Origin: Talpa occidentalis
Lineage: Eukaryota > Chordata > Mammalia > Eulipotyphla > Talpidae
DNA length: 64,000 bases
Reading direction: 5' to 3'
NCBI RefSeq assembly: GCF_014898055.3
Contig: NW_023601433.1
Location: 69,237,683 to 69,301,682, forward strand
The notes beneath the pieces are model-generated. The model ran no database searches. It was not told the origin of the DNA and saw nothing but the letters and a program-made list of their open reading frames with translations. Each line of letters begins with the position of its first letter. Position 1 is the stretch's first letter. Positions 1-12,507 of this stretch are shown here, in pieces. The position numbers and the translations under genes are program-made.

Positions 1-999
1 TTCAAGTCCATTCATCACATAGATAGATTTAAAACACAAATCTGATCGTGTCACTGTTGTCTGTATCCCATGCCTGACTCCACCATGCCTGCTCCGGGGA
101 TAAGGTTTAGGCTTTTGTGCATAGAATGTATGTGACTGATTGTCCGGCCATATCTGCCCTCCCTGCACGTATTTCCCAGCACATCTCTGTACTCTGAACT
201 GGTTTGTGGAGCTGTTAAATGAATAGCCACACATACAAACGTACTTCTGTACTGTATTGCGTATAGGTTTTCTCCTTTGAAAAACCAGGCAGTCAAATAC
301 CATCCTAAACATGTGATGAATCTGCCCTGACTGTATTTTAAGAGTCCCATTATTGGTGAGTAACTTGTTTGTCAGAATCCAGGACATTTCTCCCCTTCCC
401 TTTCTCCACCTTTCAGTTGGGTTGGACTCTCTGACTAATTCTCTGAGTCCTCAGGGTTGTGTTAATTGCATTTGACCTCTAATGGTATAGAAGTGCCTTG
501 GTTATAAAGGCTTGTTCCTTTTTTAAAAATTTACTGATGAGTGGGGAATCCCAGTCTTTCTAGAAATTGCACAGGGAAGTAAGTGATCACTTACAGATGA
601 TTCCTGTAATGAGTTTTTACATATTTTCCTTTTCCCAACCAGTCTTGCAAACTTAATGCCACTGGTATGCCTCATCCAGATCTACTCTTGATATTTCTGT
701 TATTGTTTAGCTCACAGAGGTCGCTGCATTTTATTTTCTCTCAGAGAACTACAGACAGTGAGTAAAAATCCCTGTGAGGTAAGGAGGGAATAGTATTCAT
801 ATTTCTGTTTGAGAGAGAATTGGTGGATACTAAAGTTTCTTATTATTCTGTCCAGCAATGTCATTTCCTACTTAGACCCAATAGCTTTGGTCATCTGTAT
901 GGCTTTTAAGGATCAGGACCAACTTGGGATGATGAAATTCAACTTGTCACATTATACCTGACTTTGATAGAATTACCTATCATATTATTCAATAATCCA

Positions 1000-1180
1000 C
1001 TTACAAACCTACATGGCACTTTGCTCCTATCCTCACAACAACTCTATGAAGTAGATGCCGTTATTGTTTTCCTTTTTATTTAGAGGAAAACTGAGGAAAC
1101 TTACCCAAATTTGCATAGCAAGCAAGTGGTAAAACAGAGATTTAGTCTTAGATGTGGAGTCTGAGTTCTCTCCCTGCTGA
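1000..1180 (-). repeat. MIR SINE fragment, antisense
   Basis: The block reads as the reverse complement of the MIR 3' half: CCTCACAACAACTCTATGAA, then a degraded form of the element's lower-strand GAGGAAACTGAGG (here AGAGGAAAACTGAGGAAA), then a CAAGTGGTAAAACAGAGAT stretch. It is strongly diverged and immobile. Confidence 0.65.
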
Positions 1181-1544
1181 CACTCTTGCAGAAATATTAG
1201 CTTCTCCAGGTGACTGTAACCATGCAATTCCCTTTACCTTGCAGCTTGGTTTGTGCTCTGCTCAGCTTCTGTGCAAAGACCTCAGAAACAAGGCTGCAGC
1301 CTTATATGTGACCTGTATCGGACCTAAGGGAAGAACAGAATAAAACATAGTTAAGCCTCTTCTCCCTCCACTGAATAGTTGGAGCAATAGATGGAAGAAC
1401 TGCTTAGGGAGGGAATAAAACCCAATAAGGGTTATCTTGCCTTACTAGTATATAGTAAACTTGCATTGTCTGGAAAAGCTGCAGTAAAAGTGAGATGTCA
1501 TGTTACAATCGAGATGAGTCTCAGAGTTTGGCCTAAAATTTCAT

Positions 1545-1640
1545 TTACAGATGAGAAATTCCAGGACCCACAGAAGTTAAATAACTACTCACCCAGGGTC
1601 ACAGAACTTAGAAGTAAACATGAGTGGTTTCTGGTAAAAT
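1545..1640 (-). repeat. MIR fragment, antisense
   Basis: TTTACAGATGAGAAATTCC followed by GTTAAATAACTACTCACCCA and GGTCACAGAACTTAGAAGTA is the antisense MIR core, diverged. Confidence 0.55.
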
Positions 1641-2069
1641 CAAGAACTTGCAAAAAACAGTAGTTGTTAATGACTAGTTGCTTGTCTCTGTTTCGTTATC
1701 TTCAGTTTTTCATGTACTAAATCACATTTGTTGTGATTTTTTTTTTCTTCAAGGACTGTGTAGGAGTTTGGATTCAAAGAAGACTAAAGCTCTTCTTACT
1801 CCTTTGAGATCTCACAATCTCATGAGAGACTCACAGATAAGCAAATAAATACTGTACAGTGAGATAAGCTTCTCAAATCTTTGACTTCTCTCATCAATTC
1901 CAGCATCCTTAGCAGTCAGCAATGGTAAATTAGTGCCCAATATTTTTTTTGACTAAATGAAGCTGTGAACAACTGTAAGGATGATAGATTGATTACCTTC
2001 AGCCTAATTCAATAATGCAGACTACAATGTCTTTTGAGAAAGCTTTAAGAGTGATATATGAACATTTTG

Positions 2070-2880
2070 CTTTTGAAAAATGATGATGTATCCATTTGGA
2101 ATTTGTCATTTTCCTCCATGATCCTCCAGTTCCATCCACATTGTCACAAATGACAAGACTTCATCTTTTTTATAGCAGAATAGTATTCCAATGTATACAT
2201 ATACCACATTTTTATCCAGTCATTTGTTGTTGAACACTTAGTATGTTTCCATACTTTTTATTCCTTGTATAGATATCTAGGAGAGGGATTGCTGGATCAG
2301 ATGGTAGTTAAATTTGTAATAGTTTGAGGGACCTTTATACTGTTTTCCATAGGAATTAGATCAGTCTACATTCTTACTAACAGTATATGAGAATTCCTTT
2401 TTCTCCACACCCTCACCAACACTTGTGGTTTCTGTCCCTTTTGATATAGGCTATTCTTACAGATGTGAGATGGTATCTCACTGTGGTTTTGATTTCCATT
2501 TCTCTGATGATTAGTTATAATGAGCATTTTTTCATGTACTTATTGGGTATCTGTTTTCTTGAAGAAGTATCTATTTAGGCCTCTTGCCCATTTTTTATTG
2601 GGTTATTTCTTTTCATATTGTTGAATTTTATTATTTCTTCATAGATCTTGACTATCAGTCCCTTGTTGGATATATAATATGCAAATATTTTCTTCCACTC
2701 AGTAGGGTGTCTTTTTTTAATGAAGATTTCTTTAAATATGTAGTAGTTTTTAGTTTGATGAGTTCCATTTATATTTTTGTTTTTATTTTCCTTGCCATTA
2801 TAGTCAAGTCCTCAAAAAACATCAGAGAAGAAAATAGCGGAGTGTTTTGCCTGTTTTCTTCTATTATTTCACTCTTGTAA
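2070..2880 (-). mobile_element. L1 3' fragment (ORF2 C-terminus and 3' UTR), antisense
   Basis: On the - strand this is the end of L1 ORF2 and the 3' UTR. Landmarks on the + strand are GGGATTGCTGGATCAGATGG (2287), GAGATGGTATCTCACTGTGG (2466) and TTTCTCTGATGATTAG (2499), all standard antisense landmarks of mammalian L1. It is strongly diverged with many stops, so it is an old L1M-type fossil with no coding capacity. Confidence 0.8.
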
Positions 2881-3147
2881 GGAATATAAAGAAACAAAAC
2901 AAAGAAATAGAAAAAAAAATTGAACCAAAACAAAACCTAGAATTCTGACTGCAGAATTGAAGCTAAACAAAGGCAAGGTGGGAAATGGAGAGCAAAGCGG
3001 GGAGGGGCCCAATGGACTATTGGTAGAGGACGTGACTTGGTGGTATGTTTGGTGTGGTAGCATACATCTGAAGAGGTGTGATCCTATACCCCTATATCAT
3101 ATACAGTGTTGTAAACCATTGCTTCATTAAAAAATAATACAATTTTT

Positions 3148-3414
3148 GGGCCTCCCTGGAGGCACAAGGGGTTAAGCACCTCACTATGAAGTAATCCGCA
3201 GCCACTGTAGCATGAGTTCGATCCCCGGCCGGCCAGGGAGCAACCCACATGGTGTGGCAGACCTCTCCTGTCTCACCCGCTGCTCCCCTCAGCAGTGTAT
3301 TTCAGTCAGTCTGCCTGTTCTGCTCCCCACTCTGTCTCTGGTGAATCCTCTCACCCCCCACAGCACCTCTGGCCTGTACCCCAGCTCTTCTATGCATGAA
3401 TAAATAAATCTTTA
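3148..3414 (+). mobile_element. tRNA-derived SINE, subfamily A, full length
   Basis: Starts GGGCCTCCCTGGAGGCACAA, carries box B (GAGTTCGATCCCC) at about 3213 and the CTGCTCCCCTCAGCAGTGTA core, and ends with CTTCTATGCATGAATAAATA and an A-rich tail. Imperfect flanks (ATACAATTTTT before, ATATAATTTTT after) look like a TSD. Open frames across it are accidental. Confidence 0.88.
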
Positions 3415-4179
3415 CAAAAATATATAATTTTTAAAACAAAAATATTTAACTATACTGTAAGAAATTATATCATTGTTTTTATCAAACCCTTAATTCTGAT
3501 AAGATGATAGAAGAGAAAAAGTTTCATTTTTTAAATTGAGTCAACATAAAGTCAACAACTAATATAAAGAGTACCAATTTAATGACAGAAAACAAATTGC
3601 TGAAGTTTGAGAAACACTGGCCTAAATAAAGTAATTTTTATTGTTTCCTTTTCCTTAGGCTTTTTTTTTCTTTTTTCTGAATCCAGTCTACATAAACTTA
3701 CTTTTACAGTTTTTGGAAACTCTTGAAATAAATCATTTCACTGTGAAAACTTGCAACCAAAGGTAATTTTAAACTGATTTAAATCTTTAAAGGGATAGAA
3801 CCAAGAACACTGTGTTTTGAAGAGTAACCAAATCATATTTATGAATTATTTTATTTCAAAATCGATGTCAGAATCAGGACCTAAATGTCCTTAATTTCCA
3901 GGGCTCTGACCAGTTCAGATAACAAGGACTAGGTCTACCCATTGGTTGGGTTATTATTTATGTGAAGAAGTTAGAAAAAAATAAGAAATAACTTGCCCAG
4001 GCCTCCTGAGCAGCCAAACATGGTTCTTTGATGTTTCAATACAGCAGTTGCTACTAGGGGCTGGGGGGCTCTGTGGGAACCATAGGGAATCTGTCCTTAT
4101 CTCATTTGGCTGCTCTGTCCCTGCCTAGTTCTTTCTGTACCACTTCTCTCTGCTCCTTGGCTTGTGAGTATGTGGTTTC

Positions 4180-4226
<47 letters not shown>

Positions 4227-4232
4227 CCTCTT
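4180..4232 (+). repeat. (TC)n microsatellite
   Basis: A nearly pure TC run continues into TCCC repeats. It produces a spurious Ser/Leu-rich open frame that continues into the neighbouring SINE. Confidence 0.95.
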
Positions 4233-4279
4233 TCCCCCATCCCCCCAACACCCCCATGTTATTTGCTTGCCAATTTGTT

Positions 4280-4541
4280 CTTTTTTTAATTTATGCATAC
4301 AAGAGCTGGGGTACAGGCCAGGTGTGGGGAGTGGTGAGAGGATTCACCAAAGACAGAGTGGGAAACAGAACAGGCAGACTGACTGAAATACACTGCTGTG
4401 GGGAGCAGCGGACAAGACAGGAGAGGTCTGATTCACCATGTGGGTTTCTCTCTGGCCGGCTGGGGATCAAACTCATGCTGCAGAGGCTGCAGATTGCTTC
4501 ATAGTGCGGTGCTTAACCCCTTGCGCCACCAGGGAGGCCCC
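4280..4541 (-). mobile_element. tRNA-derived SINE, subfamily A, antisense
   Basis: The poly-T and TTTATGCATACAAGAGCTGG start is the reversed tail. The end, CCTTGCGCCACCAGGGAGGC, is the reversed 5' head. It is full length and lies just 3' of the TC microsatellite. Confidence 0.88.
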
Positions 4542-7227
4542 CAATATCTGTTTTAATGTCTCAGCTTTGCCCACCATGCTGCCTGAACCGAGGTGACCAG
4601 TTAAACCCAGTTTCTCAGGATTCTCAGGACTTTCCCACTTTCCTGGTTTTAGCAACAAAATGTCCAAATCCTGGACAAACGTGGACAGCTGGTCACCCCA
4701 CCCGCATCCTACTTCCGTGCATCTCATATTCAAATTATCTTGTAAAGAAGAGGGAAGCTCTGGCTGCATTTCTTTATCCTTTCCCAGCCCAGAATACCCC
4801 AGCTCTCCCAACAGGACCATGAGGAGCTGATTCCGTCTGATTGGACAGCGTGGAGTGGTAGAAGGAAGCTTCCAGGGTGCCTTTCTCAGAAGGAACTTGT
4901 GAGCCCAGCAAACCTGGGAATTTGATCAGTTCCTCTCTGATCTGCTTTGACATTTTGTACACCAGTTTGTCACTTATAGTGGTTCTGAGATTCTTATGCA
5001 CATTGAGGATGGGTGTGGACTGGGGTAAGAGGGAGAGAACAGGTAGAAACTACTTGTTACCATATCATCCTTTCCACGTTTAGAAATTTGATCAAACACA
5101 CAAGTTCGACTCCTAATATAGTATTATGGAAACTCTGGCCCAACTTTCAGTGAAATATTTATCCCACTAAATCTTGTCCAGTCAAGATTGTAATGTTCAC
5201 AAAAGAGGATTTTTCAAGAACAAAACAGTGAAATCTGGGGAAACCAAGGACTTTAAGTTCTAGGAGCATTTGGAAATAGCACAAAATTCCCCTTGGCTGA
5301 AAGGGGAAATTTCAGCCATGGAACAGTAGGTAAACAGGAAGTTTTCTTCAAACTCACCCAATTTCAACACCCCCCACCATCCTACCTGGCCCCTAAAATT
5401 AGATCCTTCATTATAAAAGCATTTTCCCATCTGCAAGGAACAAAAGATTCCCTCTGTTTAAATTCTGTGAACTGGGGAGGGAAGAGAAAATGATATCATT
5501 GTAAAAATACTTAAGTCCCGAAGCACATGACTGGTTTTCAAGAACTGACCATAGCCTGGAGTGTGTGCAGGCTGATGGAGGCACTGGAGCTTGGCGGATC
5601 TGGACCAGGACAGTATTGCTGCCACGTGACCCAGCTCTGCAGGCCCCTGGGAGCATCCTTGTGCTCCCAAGCCTGCTCCCTATCACCCTGCACCCCATGC
5701 ACTCGGAGCACCCTCTTGTGCCCAGCGTGAGCCCCACCTCTCTCCCTTGCCATCATGCTGAAGACCCCAGCACCTTCAGGGCCCCTTGCCCACTCCAGCT
5801 CAAATGCAGCGCTGAGTAAACGCAGCCTCCCAGGTACTTCCTCCTCAGTGTCTGTCACTGCCCATACCTGGCCAGTTTCCAGAAGGTGAACTAGAAGGTG
5901 GGGTGCATTTGTACTGACCCATCTACTCCTTGTTGTTTGTGTCTCTTTTAAAAGTAAATTTTATTGCTCTTACAAAAGCTAACAACTGATGAAAAAGCAG
6001 GAAATCAAAAACTAGCTCCATTATTAAAACAAAGTCAAATTCAGTGTTTATTTGGAGGAGAAGCCTATAAAGGTGATCAACCCAATTTCAATGGGTTCCA
6101 CCCTGGTAGGGGTAGTGAGGAGTCCTGAGTTCCAGAGGTGGGTGGAGCAGAGGAGAATAAAGGCTTATGGGAAGGTACAGTAAGGACAAAGACACACACA
6201 CGCAGGCACCTGCACACACACACTTATCAGGACCCCTTGAGTCGTCATAGGCCTCTCCACTACATCATGTGCTTCACCCACCATTACCACTGCCAGACTC
6301 CAAGACCACTCCCACCCAGAGACTGTGCTCCAAGTGTACCCCTGCACCCCAGTTCACTTCATGAGCTCTTGCCCCATCTGGCCAGGTTCAAGTCTCCTCT
6401 CCATTATTACCAGACTCAGAGGGAGCCCTACGCCCCAGGATCACCAATGGCAGTACAGAGCCAACAACAGCGCTGGCTGGCTGGCGCTGAGCAGAGAGGA
6501 GAGAGCACTCATGTGGATTGGGGGAGCGAGCATGGGGGGAGCTCTTGGTAAACATCTGCAGACATATCCTGTCTTGTATGATAGCAGTGGCCCCCCAAAT
6601 ACCATGCCCAATTCTATGGTTGAGGAGAAAGGAGTATTAGAAAATAGGCCTACTCTGCTCTTTATTTATTCTCCCTTTTAGTATAGCAAAGGAAATTGGA
6701 ATGATTGAAGGTTCTTCTAGGGCAGTTGTGAGAAAGGCGGATGAAAGACACAGTTTTCAACCAGTGTTGCAGTGAAGGCCCCAAGCGGCCAGGAGTCCAG
6801 ATGGGTGCCCAGCTGGCACTGGCCCTCCAGCTCTCAGTTTGCTCTTCTGCAAGGTGGAGGAGGGCTTCGGGGAGAAATGAGCCCTGGAATCCCAATTTTC
6901 TGGCCATGGCATTAGTTTCTGTAGTTCTCTCCTGCCTCCAGGGCTCACTGCAGCTCTGAGGAAGGGTATGGGGAAAAGACCAGGGGCAGAAAATAGGCCA
7001 GGGTAGCCCCTTTCTAGGGAGGCTTCACCAAATATAAGTCCTCGTTTCAGCTCTTCCATAGTTTCTAAACAGTGACTTTAAGTGACATGACATCTGACGT
7101 TGCTTTTATCATAGGTTAATTGACAGAAACAAGCGTTAAGTTCCTAAGGCATATTTTTGGCCACAAAAACATCGCATGATCAAACTTCTAAATAAAGATC
7201 CAAAACACTTCTAATATTTGACAATCA

Positions 7228-7650
7228 TCTGTATTCATTCATTCATTTTCCAACTTGCTTGATCCAACTCAGGGTCATGGGAGGCCAGAGCCTCTGCCAG
7301 CAGCTCAGGGCCCGAGGCAGGATCCACCCTGCCCAGGATGCCCTCCCTCCCACACTCAACCCCCCTCCCCACACACACACACTCACACATGCCACACACA
7401 CTCACACACACCACACTGACTCCCCCCACACTCACACACGCCACACTCCCTCGGCTGAGGTGTGCCAGCAATCTCACAGCCCTGTCTTTGGGATGTGGGA
7501 GGAAACCAAGAAAATCTACACAGACTCGGGAAGACTGTGCAAACTCCATACAGACTGTGAGCCCAGGCCGGGAATTGATTTGTTTTCCTTATCACCATCT
7601 AAAGAAATGACATGGAACAAAATGACATTATTCTGACTGCTATGCCCTAT
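7228..7650 (+). repeat. Fossil LINE 3' end (RTE/MamRTE-like), with embedded CA repeats
   Basis: Landmarks in order: CATTCATTCATTTTCCAACT, then TGATCCAACTCAGGGTCATG, GCAGGATCCACCCTGCCCAG, a CA-rich run (7368-7446), CTTTGGGATGTGGGAGGAAA (7488), TGCAAACTCCATACAGACTG and GGCCGGGAATTGATT. This order matches a very old vertebrate repeat tail known from fish to mammals, which I associate with RTE-type LINEs (MamRTE1). The family name is from memory. It is non-coding. Confidence 0.6.
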
Positions 7651-10096
7651 ATTGAAAGTGGCACCACCGTGTAAAGTGAGGCAGGGAATGGAATGCTTGT
7701 GCCTGTGGTGCTTCTCTCCTCTTAGTCACCCCAGCTGGGCCTTCAGGGACTCTGTGGGCATGCCATGTCACGCTGACTCTGGGATAAAAGGGGAGAATGT
7801 ATACAAGTTGCAGTCTTCACTCAGAAGTTGCCACCTGGGATCCAGACTTGGCCTGCCCTGACCAGGAAGAAAATCTGAGTGCTGGATGCTCTGGGGTGTG
7901 CTGCACACATGGCTTAGCTGCGTGGGCTTGGCTATCCAGCATCTTCCAGCTTGAAAGAGATCAAAGAAACCCTGATAATAATGAGCATTCATGGATTCCA
8001 TTGAAAAGAAAGTAAATACGCTTAAAATATTAACACACTGGCTCAAGTATAGTTTCTGCTACAGAACTACATGAGGACCCAAGACTTCAGGGTAGAGACC
8101 TGAGTGGTGGGAGGCTCTTGACCACCCTACTTTTCCCACTGGGTCTCCTGGGAGCAACTGTGATTTTAAGGACTGCAAGTGAGGGCAGACGAGGACTAGA
8201 CTTCCGGAGAGAGCCCTGGAGACCGGATCTCAGTGGCACCTGATCACACCTGTGGGAGTGTTGTCCTAAACACAAAGGAACATTCTGATGTCTGGATCAA
8301 ACAGAATCTCATCCTGTGAAAATTTGTTTTCACATATTTTCCAATGTGCAATTGTTAGTAGGGTTTGTAACAGAGCTCTGATAAAGTTCACACCTTTAAT
8401 TAAGGCTTAAATTTCTCTTATGAGGTCTATCTTGGGAAACTCAAACAGCTTTGTTATGCTCATTTCCAATTTGAATTTGGAAACCCAAGGAGCACTTGGG
8501 CCTACCTTGAGCTACATGGAAGTGACCATCTGCCAACTCGCCAGGGATAGCCATGGTTTCTGCTCTGGTCCTGTAGCAATTATTAAAAGCGGTCCCTTTT
8601 CCCTACCACAAGTGCTCTGGTGCATACTTGAATATAAGTTCATCCAAGCCAGCTGACACACTGCAGTGAAAACTAAGGTTGGAGATTCCACATTTCAGTT
8701 ACCCGATCATCCATTGAACCAAATGTTTTCCCAGTTGTCCAACAACCTCTACTTCTTAGTTACTGAGTGACACAGCAGAGTGTCCTTAGAAAAGACAATT
8801 TATCTCATCAAATGTGGGGTTTCAGGTTGAAATCCTTTTGATTTGTTCGCCTTTCTTTTGTTTTACTTTCACTATTATCTGTCCTCTGAAATTGGCATTT
8901 ATGATTTCAGCAAGCATTAATTCTTTCATGTCCTGATATCAAGTCAGTTTATACTATTTTGTTTTTAATAGGATTAAGGTTAAAAAATTGAAATATTTAT
9001 CAGCCCAATTCCACTAATGCTTGATTCTAACAATGATGTCTTCAAAAACTTACATAAAGGAAGTTGACTTGTTTTCCTTAGCCCTCTAGTTAAATAGGCC
9101 TGCTGGGAAATCATATTCAATGGTTTATGATTCCGGTGATTAATGCCTATCATGGCAAATGCTTATTTAAGTTGCATTATGAAACCCAATAATGGCCCAG
9201 TTCTGTAATAGGTTAGTTCTGCCTGCAAAAATCACCGTTTGCCCTTACAGCTCTCTTATCTCTTCACTTGTCTTTCCTTTTAAATGATACTTTTTTGTGT
9301 GTTAGCTCATTTTGAATCATGAATTGCCAGCATATGGAGCCATTAACCAAGAAATAGCCTTGTGCCTTCCCTGGTTAACAGAAATGAAGTTGAAAATTTA
9401 GCCCCCTGGTATCATTATTGTAACATTCTATATGGCTGGAGGAAAATCAAATTTCAAGTTCTTCCTGCTTTCCTTATGCCTTTTCCAGCATATTTCAAAG
9501 TATGGCAGTAGGCAGATTGGTTCATAAAAGCAATTTTTAAATCCAGAAATTAAATTAAACCAAAATGCATAGTGTACTTCAAGTTCAAATAGCATTTCTT
9601 CCAGAAAGAACATCTCCACAGTTGGGGCAGTGACAATAATAGTATTTTTCATGAAGATCTGAATTACTGAGCATTTGTAGATTGCAGAATACACTTATTG
9701 TTTCCCAGGGACCCCTCTCAGCAAAAATGACCATCTCTGAAAAGGTCTTAGTAAGGCCCGTGTGCTCTGGGTTCAGATGTACAGAATAGTCAGTGCTTGG
9801 ACCTAACTGCAGTGATTTCTCTGATTGTTTTCAGCTCCTTTTTTCAAGGAGAAGGAACAAAGGGCCAGTAACTAGACTTATAGAAGCTTTCCCCCAGAGA
9901 AGTCAGAAAGTTTGACTATTCAAGAAAATCTACTGTAAATATGTCTAGATTTCAGGGTCCTTAATGATTTGTGTTAATTATCTTCACTGATAATTCCCTT
10001 TTCTTTCTTTTTTTTTTTTGATAATTCCTTTTTCTTTTGTACATTTCACTAAGAGATTTGATTCAAGGTATATCTACAGAAGGAGGACGTGTACTC

Positions 10097-10150
10097 TGTG
10101 TGTGTGTGTGTGTGTGCACGTGTCTGTCTGTCTGTCTGTCCATGTGTGTT
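10097..10150 (+). repeat. Compound (TG)n/(TCTG)n microsatellite
   Basis: Nine to ten TG units, then GCACG, then four TCTG units ending in CCATGTGTGT. Confidence 0.93.
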
Positions 10151-11398
10151 TGGAGGGACAGGGTCTGAGCAGCTTGAACACACGATCCACCAAGAGGGTT
10201 CCTTGGGCTGCTTGGAAACGCACCAGAGTTGAGAACATGGGGTGAGAGCTTCCTCCATTTTGCCCATCAGGGAGTAAGTGTGCTGAAGGGCTGCTCTCAC
10301 TGTCCCAGCAAGAATCATCTACATCTCCATATGGGATCTTTTCTGTCTGGCTTGAGCTAGCCTGGAAGGCAAGCAAGAGGCAGGGTGGCTGTTGTTGGGT
10401 GTTTACCCACAGTCTTTGCCTCCTTTTTACCCGGGGCTATGCCTCTGCACTGTGTCAGTGGCAGGTAGCTGTTGGGAGCTGTAGAGGTTGACTCTTCACA
10501 CATCACATCAAGCCCATGGCTCATGGATATCAGGTTTCTGCTGAAGCTCTGGTGCAGCAATGCTGGGGGCAGGGCCCTCTCTTTCCCCTCCCCCTCCAGC
10601 TATCCTCCTGCACCCTAACCACATTTCCACCTTCAATAATTTGAAGAGAAATACACAACAGCTATATAAGGATTAGGATCAGGATAATCTGGACCTGGGG
10701 GCCTGACCACAGATCCCTCTTTCGTAAACATTTTGTATCTGAGGAAATAGTAAGGTTAAAGTGAGATTCATCTGGTTTTTGCCCATAGGCCACCAGTACA
10801 GAAATGGCAAGATTAGTTCTTCCTTAGAGCATGATTGCCAGATAATTCTGTTGCAAAGTCATGGAGACCTTGAGCTGTCTGCCCTATCAGCCCCAATGCC
10901 TGTATTCATGCTGCCGAGGTACAGCTTTACTTTTTGGAAGATTTGCCCTATCTTCTTGGATTTCAAAAAAAATCCTGTTGGTAGTTGAAGGTTTCCATCT
11001 TCCTTCCCCGAGGTGAATTTAGTTTGCTCCCTGGCATGTCTGTTTCCCTTGTAGTTTATACCCTTTGTCCTTTAGGGTTTCCGTATCTTTTTGTCCTAAA
11101 TGGCCAAATTATGGCCCCCACAGTGCCAAAACACACAGGTGACTCGAGGTCAGAATCTGCAGGCCAGCTATTGTTCTGCACACATTCTTCCTCCAAATCA
11201 GTCTAAAACCTTGCCTAAGCAGCCCATAAACTGGGTCAAGGTATGGCCAGCCTGCTAACTATTGTCCTTCGCCCCTCATATGAAGGGGCCACTACAGATT
11301 ACAATACCATTCTCTTCCTACCAGTGACCGTGTGTTACTTGTAGATATTGTAGATCTCTGAAATAGCAGAGCTAATGTTGCTAAGATTATTTTCCCAT

Positions 11399-11425
11399 CT
11401 TTTTTTTTTTTTTTTTTTTTTTTTT
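11399..11425 (+). repeat. Poly-T tract
   Basis: About 26 consecutive T bases. No SINE body is recognised on either side, so this is a lone homopolymer or an old poly-A tail. Confidence 0.9.
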
Positions 11426-11659
11426 GGTGGACATTGTGCCTTCTATTCTCACTTTCTGGGAAATTTGCCAGTTTTTCAAGGACTGGGTAAAGAACAAAAT
11501 AAATATTTGTAGGTAGTTGAAAAGGAGAATGAGCACCTTGGATGTAACTTTGGCCGCCCAGGGAAAAGCCTTTTAATTGCATTTCAGAGATCTTAAAGTA
11601 ATGAACCTCGGAGATCCACAAAGTTGATTTTTCTAGTTTACTCCTCAGATTTGTGAGGG

Positions 11660-11660
<1 letters not shown>

Positions 11661-11705
<45 letters not shown>
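11661..11705 (+). repeat. (GT)n microsatellite
   Basis: About 22 uninterrupted GT units, roughly 0.7 kb before the start codon of KIAA1217. Confidence 0.95.
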
Positions 11706-11706
<1 letters not shown>

Positions 11707-12099
11707 GGGCAAGAAGGGAGGAGCCAGAGAAAGTTTAGGCAAGTGACTACAAACTTTGTAAAATGCATTTCAACAGATTGAAATTGTGTGAAAAGTAAAC
11801 TAACTGTATCTGTTAGGCAGGCTCCAAACAGTATGAATGCTTTATTTTGAAGTGTCCAGGTATATACCCTTTCAAATTTTTGAAGCGATTTTATAACAAT
11901 TTCACTGAAAGTTGCAACATTCAGCAGCTCGCTGTTTATGACCGTCTGTCAGCTTATTTGGGAGGCTGATTCAGTGCCTCAGATTAAAGATACCAGAAAA
12001 CTGGCTTCCAGCAAAGGTTCACGCCTGTGTGAAATGTTTTCCTTCCTTGGCTGCGGAGTCTCAGCAGTTTGCAGCGTGGAAACAGGAGGTCTGGCTCTG

Positions 12100-12437
12100 G
12101 GGTAGGAAAGCTCATCACCTGTTGGTGCCTCCCCGAGCGCCGCGCGGCGCGGGGGCCCTCCCCAGGCTGGGGCGGCGAGCACAGCCCCCCCTTTCTCGCC
12201 GGACAGACGCAGGGACGCAGGCACTGAAGGACGGGGGAGGCCCGGCGCTGGAATGCAGTTTTCTTGGGCGAGAGAGACTTTGCACCCGAGCACAGAATAG
12301 TTTGGGGTGGGGTTTCATTTCGCACCGTCTCCTCCTCCCCACCCCCGGGGCCCCTTTCCTGGCGCTTTCTGGGAGCTTTCAGAACTGCGCTCAGAAGTTT
12401 AAAGAGCAGCGAGGAGCCTGGGCTGTAGGCAGGGACA
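12100..12437 (+). promoter_or_regulatory. CpG-dense promoter/5' UTR block of KIAA1217
   Basis: CpG dinucleotides, rare elsewhere in the window, cluster here: nine fall within 12121-12180 alone, with further clusters to about 12350. GC content rises sharply and the block ends at the KIAA1217 start codon. This is the usual look of a CpG-island promoter with its 5' UTR. No TATA box stands out upstream of the block, and the transcription start site cannot be placed. A short upstream ORF starts with ATG at 12034 and stops in frame before 12110. Whether it is transcribed depends on where transcription begins. Confidence 0.75.
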
Positions 12438-12507
12438 ATGGAAGAAAATGAAAGCCAGAAATGTGAGCCATGCCTTCCTCACTCAGCGGACAGCAGACAG
12501 ATGCAGG
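12438..12507 (+). CDS. KIAA1217: KIAA1217 (SKT) coding exon 1, start codon to first donor
   Basis: This exon carries the start of sickle tail protein, a cytoplasmic scaffold of the SRCIN1/p140Cap family tied to actin organisation and to notochord and intervertebral disc development (known from mouse Skt and human KIAA1217). The sequence shows ATG at 12438 with a good Kozak context (A at -3, G at +4) and an in-frame TAG at 12426-12428, so this ATG cannot be extended upstream. It encodes 23 residues beginning MEENESQKCEPCLP and ending RQMQ, plus the first base of codon 24, then the strong donor GTAAGT at 12508. The peptide matches the known mammalian N-terminus, apart from one or two substitutions as I remember it. 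A CpG-dense block lies just upstream. The 5' end of the exon cannot be set from sequence. Confidence 0.94.

Larger units (their letters stand above)
1..12099. other. 5' flanking (or far-upstream intronic) DNA
   Basis: No exon-like open frame bounded by splice sites and no CpG island was found before 12.1 kb. Besides the repeats listed separately, the following stretches hold nothing I recognise: 1-1000, 3440-4180, 4545-7220, 7650-10090, 10150-11390 and 11710-12100. If this species makes KIAA1217 transcripts from distant upstream first exons, as I believe is annotated in human, this stretch would be intronic. Confidence 0.6.

Noticed and set aside
4073..4504. 143-codon open frame
   Set aside because: It runs through the TC microsatellite and an antisense SINE. 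The Ser/Leu run and the tail are repeat sequence, not a gene.
11292..11768. 158-codon - strand frame
   Set aside because: It consists of a poly-Lys run (poly-T) and a His/Thr run (GT repeat) joined by unique sequence. It is a low-complexity artefact.
12029..12451. 140-codon frame through the CpG block, overlapping the KIAA1217 start
   Set aside because: It starts at GTG rather than ATG, is in another frame, and is explained by GC-rich sequence lacking stop codons. The real frame is fixed by the match to SKT.
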